Shown: positions 23,376-34,027 of the stretch, piece by piece | Layout of the letters: the number at the start of each line of letters is the position of its first letter | How positions within the stretch are numbered: the stretch's first letter is position 1 | Source: Strigamia acuminata | Lineage: Eukaryota > Arthropoda > Chilopoda > Geophilomorpha > Linotaeniidae | Direction of reading: 5' to 3' | DNA: 64,000 nt | Assembly: GCA_949358305.1 (NCBI GenBank) | Contig: OX442316.1 | Coordinates: 16,554,001 to 16,618,000 of the forward strand | Notes under the pieces: generated by a model | Told to the model about the DNA's origin: nothing | Databases searched by the model: none | What the model saw: only the letters and a program-made list of their open reading frames with translations | Position numbers and translations under genes: made by a program

Positions 23376-24479
23376 TATTTAAATATTCTGACATTATTAG
23401 GCATAAATAATTATATGCTTTCTAGTTTATTCAAACTTTCAAACAAGATTAGGTATTTATACCTAACCGATCGTTTTGACGTTGTCTACGAATTCTTTCG
23501 ATGGACGTCATGTCGTTTTTCTACGTGTTCGATTGAAACTACGGTAAATCGATGAATTGGGGGCGGACACGAACGTATCAAAGTCAGCTTAATCTTCATC
23601 CCCCGGTGGTAAAATTTTAAACTTTACCACGTGGTAAATTTAATATTTCACCGTAAAATCCATTTTTTCAAATGAAAAAAAATTGTAATGGAAAGTTCCT
23701 TATTTACGTTGTAAATATCCTGGAAATTTCATCCTTTATTTCGAGAATGAAGAATAAAGTTTTATTCCTTTTCTACACCAAAATCGTTCGATTTTGCAAT
23801 TCGCAAAATTTACTATTTTCTTTAGAAAATAAGAATTCAAAGAATGCAACGTTCTTTCTTGTAATGTTAATTACAAGATTAATGTAAACATGATTAAAAT
23901 TTGGATAAATTTCAACTGAAATTTTTCCAGTTAATCGTATCATTCGATTTATTTTAATAAACCGAAATAAATATTACTCTTATTTTTAGGTAAATCCAGA
24001 TTTATTTAGTCAAATAAACCGAATTCACGATGATTGAATTGTTAGGCAACAATTCAGGAAAGTACGCCTGGAAACCTGGCGGCTTCTCGGTAAAACTCCG
24101 CGATTCTGTTGCTAGGCAACACAGCTGCGAAAATGGCTTCGCCGGAATTGAACATTTGAACGATCTTCAATTCCTTTTAAAATTCGGATTTCAACATTTT
24201 AAAATCAGGGTTTGATTGTACAATACAAATGTAAAGATAATCAGGTATGTGTCTATTTTGTAAATAAACCTTTAACACGAATAAACCTATTCTTTCAATT
24301 TTACCAACTTGTCTTGTTTTTATTTTTCAAAATAAATTTAGGTTAAAATATTAATAAGTTTTTTAACTTAATGTGAAATCCCAAACGGAATTTTGTGGTT
24401 TAGGTTATTTTATGTGAAAACAACCGATAAAACTGGAATTAGAATTCGAATTCCTTCGGGGTTGAATCTTCATTTAAGC

Positions 24480-25650
24480 CTGACCGCGTGTTTTATTGTA
24501 ACTACGACGGCAAATTATCGTTGTCCAGACGGACAAAACAACGTCGAATTCGGATTGGATTCTCCAATTCCCGTGATAGGATTTTTAGGCCTTACCACAT
24601 GGTAAAATAATTATTTTATGCCATCGTTCGAATTTTCTACCGAAAATACATTTATAAGTGAATACACTCATCGTTCTTTAGGATTTCAATCACAAGAACA
24701 AAATTGGATAAATAAACTTCGTACGAAACTTACTTTAAATTCGAACTCGAATTCTTTTTTGGGAAATTAAACTTTCTCGTTTAAGCCTGTCCGCGCGTAT
24801 GATCGTAACGGTGACGATTAGACGTTCCGTGAACGGACAAAACAACGATAAGTTCGGATTAGAATTCAAACATTCCGTGGTGAGATTTTTAGGCCTCGCC
24901 ACGTGGTAAAATAATCATTTTACTTGACGTTCAATTTTCCGGTGGAAAATCTGGATAAAAGTGAATTATACTTTTCGTTCTTTACGCAAATGTTTGATTT
25001 TCCTGCAGAAAAACACAATGCAAGTGAATTACACTTATCATGAGATTTATTACTTCGAATAAACTGGATTCTCGACATTTTTTAAATCGTTTAGCAACAA
25101 TTTGTGAAAGCACGTTAAATCGTTCAATTTGGGTAGCTTTCCCGTAAAACACCGTTGCTAGGCAATCGTAGCAGCAAAAGTCTTTGCTAAGTTCGAATGG
25201 GATTCTATTCGCGAAATTGGTTTTAAAGACTTAAAACCAAAAGGTGATTAACACATTTGTAAATTAGAATGTAAATCAGGTATGTAGAACAATTTATCGA
25301 AATAAAATATCTTTTATTCCATTGAATCAACTTTTCCTTCGTTTTATTTAATCAAATAAAATTAGGCCTTGAAATATAAAAACATTCTTTATTTGAAATC
25401 TCAAACAGAATTAAACTTGGTTGTTTTAATCAAAACAACCGGCGAATACTGGAATTCATTTTTGAATTTCCTTCGAGAAATGTTCGAACTTTATGTATTA
25501 AGCCCAACCACGTGGTTTCTCGGATCGACGACGGCGAAACGACGTTACCCGGGCGGACGTAACAGCGACAAGTTCGGGCAAGATTTTCAAACTTTCGTGG
25601 TAGGTTTTTAGGCCTGACCACGCGGTAAAATTATCATTTTACACAAATAT
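24480..25650. repeat. Three degenerate direct repeats in the LTR element leader
   Basis: Blocks near 24507-24625, 24800-24925 and 25525-25645 each contain a GGACAAAACAACG or GGACGTAACAGCG stretch, then TTCGG, then TTTTTAGGCC and CCACGTGGTAAAAT with small changes. A second motif, GTTGCTAGGCAA, recurs near 24108 and 25151. They lie between the primer-binding site and Gag, where packaging or translation signals normally sit. Confidence 0.75.
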
Positions 25651-26045
25651 ATAATTTTTTCTTCAGAAAAACAAATTAAAGGGAATACAATCGTTGTTCT
25701 TGTGATTTTAATCACAAAACAACATTCAATACATTTAGTAAAGATATAAATTTCGTTCGAAACTTATTTTACAAGAAATTTTGTCGTAAGACTAAATTAT
25801 CCAAACTCCACTTTTCACGAGCACGATTTCCAAATTCATTCGAATAAGAATTGTAGTCTATCGTCGGTAGAACCGCTTGTGGCGGTCCTAATGAAATTCC
25901 TAGAAAAGTTTCACGAGGAGAACTGTAAAACAAACATTAATTTTACCGTAAAAAATTTCATTTGAAATTTTAACACCGTAAGCACATTTCCTAAATTCTC
26001 ATAAACACACACAACTCAAAATTCACTTGAATTTTTGCAGCCTTA

Positions 26046-26063
26046 TCTCGGTAGAACCTCCAC
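26046..26063 (-). other. Candidate primer-binding site, tRNA-Gln-like
   Basis: On the minus strand, two bases after the LTR end comes TGGAGGTTCTACCGAGAT. This is complementary to a tRNA end of the form TCTCGGTAGAACCTCCA, which resembles the 3' end of animal tRNA-Gln (TCTCGGTGGAACCT plus CCA). The match to the local tRNA gene set could not be checked. Confidence 0.6.
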
Positions 26064-26064
26064 T

Positions 26065-27617
26065 TGTGACGATTCTACTTTTGGCTGATTTATTAGCCAT
26101 TTTAAGAGATAAATCGGTCGGAACAAGACGTTGTTAAGACTAACAACAACCTAACCGAGATAAGCTACGAAATGTGCGCTAAATGAATAAAACAACGAAA
26201 TGATATAAACTTACGGTTTTACTTGCTTGTTTCTACGAATACAAATGGTTCGGGGTTCTGGATACGTGTAAGCGGCGGCTACACTGGTTGAGGATCCGGG
26301 CGATGCACGAAGGGTACGGCTGACTTTGCGGCATCGTCACAAATAACGCTACGGAGACGTATTTGGTCCGCAGCTCGAATATCTAATAATACGAAGAGTC
26401 CTTCGTATGGAAAGGAATATTCTGTAGAATATTCCAGGTCAAATAAATACAAAGTGATTAGTGGAATACAACAAATGAATTGTTGTATAAATATTAATGG
26501 GGCGGGGACAGTCACGACAGTCGACAGGACCGTCGCGGGAGTTGTTGAGGCTCCATCCGCCAGCATGCCTTACGACGACAAGATCTCGTGATCAGGCGCC
26601 GAGTATTTGTTTGTACGCTTTACATCGCTATCGGTGGTACCAACCACCGGGTAAACATTCCTATGGATTTACCAATTCCAGGATTACCAATACCTGAGTA
26701 ATTGTTTAACGAAATGTCTTCACGGACAATTCTCACGGGCTACCAACCCGGCGTAGTGTGCCTTTAAATATGCCATTCACCGACCACTAAAGTACGGAAG
26801 GACCTATGATACGCAATTCGCCCTGGAATAGCATTTGTCCGTGTTTGTTTCGTGCTCGGGTGGGACCTCCCGCACACACGCTCTTGGCAGAGCGTCTGAC
26901 CCTCGTCCGAGGAATCGCTCAGATAGATGCGACTATCACCGATCATATAGTTTGACATTTATTTAACGGGTTAGTCAATCCCGTGCATGAGCATTATACT
27001 ATGCCACCGTATGAAATCCTACTGTCCCTTAGAACAGCTGGCTAACACTACGGGGCCATTTCATGTTGTTAACATGTCTACAAGGTTAGCCTTCCCCGAT
27101 GGGCCCTACAACAAGCAATAACGAGATAGTAAGTCTACATATCCATTGAGAGCTGAGGAGGCCTGATGTGTCGATAAGAAAGAGAGAAATCAAACGATAA
27201 CCAACAATACATACAAACAATATTCAAATCAAGCCAGGGGCCTGGTAGAAAACCAGAGCTTATATAGTTCCTGAGAACAATCAGATTGGCGACAGCCAAT
27301 CAGGTGCCTGGATCGACGGATTCGTGGATCACTAGTCCGGACCTAATAGAGACCGGGGTTCGGACCTAATATGGAATTGGGTCCAGAAGGGTCCGATTGG
27401 TCCCCTTCAACAAGTAAATATAAAATATAATATTGATTCGGCAGAATCAATATTTAAGTAAATAATACTTTATCATGTTTAATAAATAATTTATATTTAT
27501 TCACGTCATTCCGACAATTAATTATAATTCTCGCAATTCATTCGAAAATGCGCGCTTTTAGTCAAATAGCGCCATCTGGCGGCAAATCGGAAATTATACG
27601 GTTTTATAACCGTCACA
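26065..27617 (-). repeat. 5' LTR (right copy)
   Basis: This is the same length and same termini as 18969-20521, and I found no difference by eye. On the minus strand this copy would drive transcription of the element from its internal TATA box. Confidence 0.95.
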
Positions 27618-27661
27618 TACGTTTTAGAGTTTTTGAATGGAGCTACTGTAAAAAGTGATTA

Positions 27662-27808
27662 TACTCTTTCCACACTCAAAAAACACCTCTCAAAGCTTGG
27701 CTCCCATTGGCCACCATATCACTGATGTACTAATTCTCAGCACTGCAGTTGATTGGTGGCCAATGGGAGCCAAGCTTTGAGAGGTGTTTTTTGAGTGTGG
27801 AAAGAGTA
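27662..27808. mobile_element. MITE with TACTCTTTCC termini, TA target duplication
   Basis: This is a 147-bp near-perfect palindrome with termini TACTCTTTCCACACTCA. TA is duplicated at 27660-27661 and 27809-27810. The duplicated copy of this flank near 33617-33630 has the uninterrupted site (a single TA before GAATGATGG). Each arm carries a CCAATGGGAGCC motif. Confidence 0.9.
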
Positions 27809-27877
27809 TAGAATGATGGATTTTAATCAATCCTTTTAATCAATCAAACAATGTTTGCATAGTTTGTTAGTTGTTGG

Positions 27878-28088
27878 CAGGGGCGGATCTACATAGGGGC
27901 TAATGGGGCTTGAGCCCCGGGCCCCCAAATTCTAGAGGGCCCCCAAGACGCAGGGCCATATACTAAAAAAAAAAAAAAAAAGGTTGCTAAAAAACTAAAA
28001 AGATGAAAGGTCGCTATTAAAAATTTCGATAAAGGGGCCCCGAAAAAACCTCAAGCCCCGGGCCCCCGAAAAGCTAGATCCGCCCCTG
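27878..28088. mobile_element. hAT-like MITE, 8-bp target duplication
   Basis: Termini are CAGGGGCGGATCTA and TAGCTAGATCCGCCCCTG-type, 211 bp in all. GTTGTTGG flanks both sides (27870-27877 and 28089-28096). The matching flank of the second acyltransferase copy (about 33711-33718) has a single GTTGTTGG, which is the empty site. An A-run of about 17 lies inside. Confidence 0.92.
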
Positions 28089-28345
28089 GTTGTTGGTAAG
28101 AACTAACAACTACAGCATTTTTGTAATCGCGGCTTATTATCCTCCGCCCATCATCATCGGACGAGTTTGATTGGAATCAAAAATCTATACATTTGTGCAG
28201 ATGCTTAATTAGCGTTTCTTAATAAAAACTGCAAATCATTGTGAAATTCTGTATATTATTCGAACCATAAAAATCCGTGAATGCTTACTGCAGGTGTTTA
28301 TCAAGAGGATAATCAAAGAAATGAAAAGAAATGAATTCCATGTGC

Positions 28346-28384
28346 TATAAATATAAGTCTGAATTGCACATGCGGAAACTCAGT
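28346..28384 (+). promoter_or_regulatory. Core promoter of acyltransferase copy A
   Basis: TATAAATA begins at 28346, and the arthropod initiator TCAGT is at 28380-28384, about 35 bp downstream. This would give a 5' UTR of only about 16 nt before the ATG at 28398. The same arrangement is kept upstream of copy B. Confidence 0.65.
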
Positions 28385-28397
28385 CAATATTGTGAGT

Positions 28398-30247
28398 ATG
28401 GAGATGAAGTCTCACAGCACGCTGGTTTTGGCCGTGTCTCAAGTGTTAGGCATTTTAATCGCGGCGATTTCGTGCGCGCTTCTTCCCGTATTTGTTATCT
28501 ACCGGTTTTTCTTGGGCCTGTACTTGCAACGCAAATACAAGAGCCCCGTCGAATTCCTACGCGGGATGGATGCAGTATTCGGCTTGTACGACAAAAAAGT
28601 TCCTTTCAATTGCGAAGGCTACCACATTTTCCAAGGCACTTGCGACATCGAGAAACTACGGCGGAGAATCGACGAACGGTGGCTGCAACCGCGCGAACTC
28701 GACGGCCGATGGAGTCACATTCGATTCCGCCAACGACTGAAACGCGAATTCGGTCACCTTTTTTGGATCCTCCCGCACACGGAATTTCGGATCGAAGACC
28801 ACGTCGTAGAGTACGACGGTCCGCCGTTGAGGAACATGCAAGATATAAAAAAAATCGTCGTGCGCCAATACGAAAATTTACCGATCGAAAAAGGAATCCT
28901 GTGGCAAATGTTACTCGTCCGATTACCCGATACGTTTTGCACCGACAAACCTCAAGCGCAGTACATGATTTTCATCTCCTTCAACCACATTATGACCGAC
29001 GGGATTGGATCGGCCAGGATGTACAAACTGTTATTCGACGACGATGTTGAAGTTGTTTTTCCGTCGCATCTCGGCGGTGCGCAAGGAAGTTTGCTCGAAA
29101 GCCTGTCGTTCTGGCGGAATGTTTTACTCAGGGGAATCGCCGATTTCTTTTTTTGTCTATTTTTGCGTGAAAATCACTTTTTGTTCGGCTCCGCGTTGAC
29201 GGGGAATATGTTTGTCAGCTTTTCCGAGCCGTTGAACCTGAAGAAAGTGAAGGAAATCAAGAATTTTTATAAAACGTCGGTGAACGAAGTGTTGATATCG
29301 TGCATAGTCGGCGCGAGCAGGAGACATTTCGTGTCGGAAGGACAGGCGATTCCGTCCTCGTTGAAGATTCAAATTCCCATGTCTTTTCTAGACTTCAAGA
29401 AGAAAACGAAAGTAGAAAACAATGTGTCGACTGCGACTATCGTGGCAGCCGTGAATGAAGCGACGGGCGTTGGACGTCTGTTGAAAATAAAAAGAGCGGT
29501 TGACGAAATAAAAACATTGCCCGATACGTTTATAACTTACTTGATGTCAAATGTCTTAGTCAATCGTTTTCCTGTTATATTGTTTCAGGAAATGTTAAAA
29601 TATGTTCAATCGAGCATTCTGGTGACTTGTGTGCCTCTCATGTTGCCGGAAAAAATGTTTGGAAATACATCATTGAAGCCGATTATGGCTTTTGCACCAC
29701 CTGTTGGGCTCATGGGATGTGGTAAGATTTTCATCCATTTTGTTTGTTTGTTTGTTTCAACTTGCTGTGCACGGTAGCGCCACCTCTTGAACGAATTAAA
29801 CTAAAATGGATGCCAGGTTGCCCGGTTCAACTCTAAATCCGCTTGGTTTTCTGTTATAAAGTGGTTGATAATTTGTGAAACCGGAAGCATCGTATTCAGA
29901 ATAAAATTCTCTATCTGCCCAAATATTTTTTTCTCTACATTTTCAATGTGAAAAAGTTATGTTTTTTTTGCGATTTTCGGCACAGTCACAGCAGTCGGTG
30001 AAATGGTGGCAATTTGAAATAAAAGCCTTGACCCAAAAATCCTATTTTCTCTTGTTACTCTTTATAAGCTTATTTACTATTTTTCTATCAATTTTTAGGG
30101 ATTGCTGTACTAATGACATCGTCGGACAATGCTATTACGACCACACTTGTAGCAGATTCGAGTGTTCTGAAATCGCAGGAGAAGGTGGACAGATTTATTG
30201 AATATTTTGCAAAGGAAATTGATGAATTACATCGAACAATTAAATGA
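28398..30247 (+). CDS. WSD-type O-acyltransferase (wax ester synthase/DGAT-like), copy A
   Basis: Two exons, 28398-29721 and 30099-30247, encode 490 aa. The family esterifies fatty alcohols or diacylglycerol with acyl-CoA at membranes. Residues about 5-45 form hydrophobic membrane segments. The acyltransferase core follows, with NHIMTDG at about residue 195. This is the family's HHxxxDG catalytic motif with the first His replaced by Asn and the second kept. The C-terminal WSD domain includes PVGLMGCG at the exon junction and ends KVDRFIEYFAKEIDELH. The ATG chosen (MEMKSHS) is conserved in copy B. Splice sites are GTAAGA and TTTTTAG. The substrate is not predictable from sequence. Confidence 0.8.
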
Positions 30248-31900
30248 GAATAAAACTTTAATATATATTATATTTTGTGTAATTTATTTATTTTTATTTT
30301 GTATTTTGTATTTTTTTTGAAAAGGATTGGGAAGCTCCAAACCCAACCCTTTATAAAGGCTTTTATTTAACTTGACATGAAGGTTTGTGTGTGTGTGTTT
30401 GTTTGTTTGTTTGTTTTTCCACCTGGCAGAACAAAACCATAGATTATTGATTATTATTTTGGGTAACTATCAGGAAATTGTGAAGGCTCCGATGAAAGTG
30501 GCGGCAGTGGAAGCGGCATTTGTAGGAGGCACAGTCGAACACGGTTTTGCGGATTTCCATCGGGAGGTCGTTTCACGTCTTGGTGCATCGATACGGGAGT
30601 CGGGAATGTCCTGGAGCAGTACGCGGTGATCCGGGTGGTTATCTCAAATGAGTGGCGACGGGTGGTCCGAGTTGCAGCATCAGGGGAGTAAAATATTGGG
30701 ATAAAATGAGTGGGGTGGCTGGGGTCCCTAATTGCGTCGGCAAGGGAGGACAGGTTGTTGAGACGCAGTAGGTTGGAGAGAGTCAGGATTTTGTGGAGGT
30801 TCGCTATAAGGAGTGAGGTGGGATCTAGGTGGAATTTTGTAGGAAGCACGGAGGATACGGTAATACGCCTATTTAAGGGAAATTTTAAAACGGCAGGGGG
30901 GGGGACAAGTTTTAAAAGGGGGAGGCATAGGAAATGGTGGGATAAACTTTGGGCTTTATGTTGGACGTCAATCCACGTTTAGACCTAAATATTACTGGAC
31001 TGCGCACTGTAAATAGCACCCAGCTTGTGAGAGGAGGCGGCATTGTTAGGATGAAGTGACGGAATGAATGCTCTCCAACTTCCTGTTTTGTGCCTTACGC
31101 CACCAATTTCAATTCTATTTTATCTCTTTTTCTCGTTTTTCCATTTTTTTCTTAGTTGTATTTAAAGGTCAATTGCACTGAGTAGGATTTTTACATTTTC
31201 TGAAAGTCGTAATACAAAAACCAATAATCATCAAAAAAAATTAAATTGTTGCAGTAATTATTTTTTAATAACAATCCAGAAACATAGTTAACAAAAAGCA
31301 ATGCATGATAATAACAGGTTTCTTGCCCTGCGTCATCAGTTCGTATCAGACAGTCGTGCACATGCGCAGACTGACTGTCAATTCAAAATTTAAATGATTC
31401 ACAATAGTTCAAAAATGGCTTTTTTACATGACATTTATAGCAAGTAAGATGAAGACATTTTTTAAAGGGTTTCCAATAAACCCCGTATACTACCACCAGG
31501 AAAAGTAGTTTTGTATTTTTAAAAATTTTTTTGATTATTATAATGATTTAAATGATCTAAATTTATTTGTATTTTATAATGAAATGTTTTTTCCATTCAT
31601 AAAATTAAGTTTTATGCTGTTTTTAATTCAGTATACACGAGTGTTCAGTTTATTGGTTGCTTTGTCGGGAAAGCAAACAAGTTTTGAATTTTTTTTTTCG
31701 ATTACAATGTCTGTACATCAAGTGCAATCCTGGTGGTTTGGTCTCCTTTTTTGTGTCACTACACAAGTGAAATGGCTCGGCCAATGGGAGTGAGGCTTAT
31801 CTTGGAGTTGACAAGAGTATACCTGTATACCTTACCCACAAAAAGACATTTTTCAGCCTAAAAAAAGTCATTTTTAGCCTTTTTCCCTCAATTTTTACCA
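30248..31900. other. Intergenic region after acyltransferase copy A
   Basis: This contains a GC-richer stretch at about 30440-31030, open in two frames on opposite strands. It has no recognisable domain and could be a retroposon remnant. A possible decayed relative of the TACTC MITE family ends near 31816. No supportable gene. Confidence 0.4.
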
Positions 31901-31919
31901 TTTTTCTTCCACCATCTAT

Positions 31920-32034
31920 TTCCTTAACACAAAGAAAAAAATTTAAAATGTTTTATCATAACAAACAATAAATTCATTGTTTACAGTATTTGTTATAATG
32001 AAACATTTTACTTGTTTTTCTTTGTGTTAAGGAA
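31920..32034. mobile_element. Palindromic MITE with CCTTAACACAAAG termini
   Basis: Both ends read CCTTAACACAAAGAAAAA in inverted orientation, and similarity continues through AAAATGTTT and ATAACAAA. It is about 115 bp with no coding content. TTAA lies within the terminus, so the exact duplication is ambiguous. Confidence 0.65.
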
Positions 32035-32457
32035 AACCATTAACAGTTAGTGGATGCATGTCGAAACGTTGCAATCAAGCCTCTGCGAGTGACAAAGAAA
32101 TTAAGATTTAAAACAGAATTGGTTTAAAAGTATAAATATAGATTTCAAATTGGATAACACAATAAACAATAGTTATTTGAGGATTGCAAGATCTATGCTC
32201 TGATGCAATAGTAAACAAGAGATTTGAATGGTATACTTGTATATTCTTAAGCAGTGAGCAATAAAAGGGCAGAACAGAAAGCAGTTGTGAGCTGTTACTG
32301 ATCCAATGTAACACAGCGTTTTGGCATTCTTACACCTCCCTCACAGCATAAGGGCTTTTCGTGATAAGGAGATCAAAAAATGCCAATCGAATTGCCCAAA
32401 ACACACACCCACATACGCACCTGTCTAACTATTAACCTATCTGTTCTGATTTTAGTA

Positions 32458-32459
32458 CG

Positions 32460-32508
<49 letters not shown>
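32458..32508. repeat. (GATA)n microsatellite
   Basis: About 11-12 tandem ATAG/GATA units. Confidence 0.95.
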
Positions 32509-32519
32509 TTCGGCATTTC

Positions 32520-32885
32520 CTCTACTACTCATCGGTAAGGAATCATAAGTCAACACTTTTGTGCAGATGTTTAATTAACGTAACTTAATAGAAACTGCAA
32601 ATCATATGTATTACGTTACAAAGAATGGGCTTGCAATTGTATCAATCCATGAATGAAAACTGGAGGTGCTAATCAAAAGGAAAATCAAACACCTGAAACA
32701 AATGAAACAAACTACGATGTGAATATAAGACTGGCTTGTACATAAGAAAACGACTGAAAAGACTGAAACGCGAACTCGGTCTCCTTTTTTGGATACTCCC
32801 GCACACTGAATTTCGGATCGAAGACCACGTCAAAGAGTACGACGGTCCGCCATTGAGGAACGAGAAAGATATGAAAAAATGCCCA
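32520..32885 (+). pseudogene. Acyltransferase fragment, copy C (decayed)
   Basis: The segment 32540-32745 is a diverged copy of the upstream region of the acyltransferase genes (TTTGTGCAGATG, AAAACTGCAAATCAT, a broken TATA region). It then jumps directly to the middle of exon 1: about 32756-32880 encodes a match to LKRELGLLFWILPHTEFRIE and EYDGPPLRNEKDM. Everything between is missing and the frame ends soon after. It is non-functional. Confidence 0.85.
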
Positions 32886-33312
32886 GCTGCATGCCGCTTT
32901 ATGTGAGGTAATACGGTAATCTTAGAAATTTAATACGGATTAATATATTTATCTTATAATACTGAATCACTGTAAGGTTGCAAATACCGTAATACCAACG
33001 GTACCAGCCTTGCACAAGTTCGTAAAGAGTTCAATACAGAAACGAGCCGTAAATGTCCTGCCATTTTCAACCACCGCGCATGTTTGTGCGCAGAGATCTG
33101 AATGACTGAAAACAAAGAAAGCATACTCAATTAAATTGTATCATCATTTTAGCTGTAGATAAATCAGGAGAAATTAAAAAAAGCAACCCAACCTACTATA
33201 CTCCAAACCGACACGTGGTAGTAACTCCTATTGGTTGAGCCGAATTACGCCTAACTGTGGACGGTGCTCTACTAACTAAAATAGTTCTGTTTATTTTCAA
33301 TGAATTTCACTA

Positions 33313-33457
33313 TACTCTTTCCACACTCAAGGTTGACCCTGGAAGCTGGGCTCCCATTGGCCTACTTAGAACTGCAATGTAACTATATAGCATTGCATTT
33401 CTAAGTAGGCCAATGGGAGCCCAGCTTCCAGGGTCAACCTTGAGTGTGGAAAGAGTA
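33313..33457. mobile_element. MITE with TACTCTTTCC termini (second copy)
   Basis: This palindrome has the same termini and the same inner CCATTGG/CCAATGGGAG motif as 27662-27808, but a different loop. TA flanks both ends (33311-33312 and 33458-33459). Confidence 0.88.
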
Positions 33458-33465
33458 TAGCTGCA

Positions 33466-33610
33466 TTCAAAAACCCTAAAACGTATGCAAAACTCGTCTA
33501 GTGTTTGTACGTGAGGTCATTCCCATTGAATTAAATGGGAATGACGTCACGTACAAACACGAAACGAGTTTTGCATACGTTTTAGAGTGTTTGAAATATG
33601 CAGCTACTGT
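33466..33610. mobile_element. Intact palindromic MITE; empty-site relative of the LTR insertion
   Basis: Long arms read CTAAAACGTATGCAAAACTC and its inverse, with outer GCTGCATTCAAA-like termini. The right arm contains TGACGTCA (33542-33549). The sequence GCATACGTTTTAGAG at about 33575-33590 is the uninterrupted form of the site into which the LTR element inserted at 18969. Confidence 0.82.
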
Positions 33611-33975
33611 AAAAAGTCATTAGAATGATGGATTTTATTTATCTGGTAATAATATTTTTATTTTATTTGCTAAGATAAGCTTTTCCTTCTGTTTAATCAT
33701 AGTTTGTTAGTTGTTGGTAAGAACTAACAATTACAGCATTTTTGTAATCGCGGATTATTATCCTCCGCCCGTCATCATCGAACGAGTTTGATGGGAATCA
33801 AAAATCTACACATTTGTGCAGATGCTCAATTATCAATTAGCGTATCTTAATAAAAACTGCAAATCATTGTGAAATTCTGTATATTATTCGAACCATCTAA
33901 ATCCGTGAATGCTTACTGCAGGTGTTTATCAAGAGGATAATCAAAGAAATGAAAACAAATGAATCCACGGCGTGC

Positions 33976-34014
33976 TATAAATATAAGTCTGGACTGCACA
34001 TGCGGAAACTCAGT
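33976..34014 (+). promoter_or_regulatory. Core promoter of acyltransferase copy B
   Basis: TATAAATA starts at 33976 and TCAGT is at 34010-34014. Both are conserved with copy A although the downstream reading frame is broken. Confidence 0.55.
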
Positions 34015-34027
34015 AAATATTCTGACC

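Larger units (their letters stand above)
18969..27617 (-). mobile_element. LTR retrotransposon, full length, Gag only
   Basis: The element is 8649 bp. LTRs of 1553 bp begin TGTGACG and end CGTCACA. TACG is duplicated on both sides (18965-18968 and 27618-27621). The LTRs look identical by eye, so the insertion is young. Orientation is minus: the Gag frame, the polypurine tract at 20522-20531 and the primer-binding site next to the right LTR all agree. The 5543-bp internal region has one long frame (Gag, 21490-22797) and no protease, reverse transcriptase, RNase H or integrase that I can see in any frame. It is therefore probably non-autonomous and mobilised by a related element. The family (Ty3 versus BEL) cannot be settled without pol. 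Confidence 0.93.

Noticed and set aside
28331-29050. 239-aa frame overlapping the acyltransferase
   Set aside because: It is an out-of-frame shadow of the real coding exon. The frame with the WSD motifs and the conserved start is the other one.
30387-30982. Overlapping plus and minus frames in a GC-rich stretch
   Set aside because: No recognisable motif, splice signals or conservation in the duplicate. Probably a retroposon remnant, but not supportable as a gene.
31584-31816. Possible further TACTC-type MITE
   Set aside because: The right end resembles the family (CCAATGGGAG then GAGTATA), but no convincing left arm or target duplication was found.
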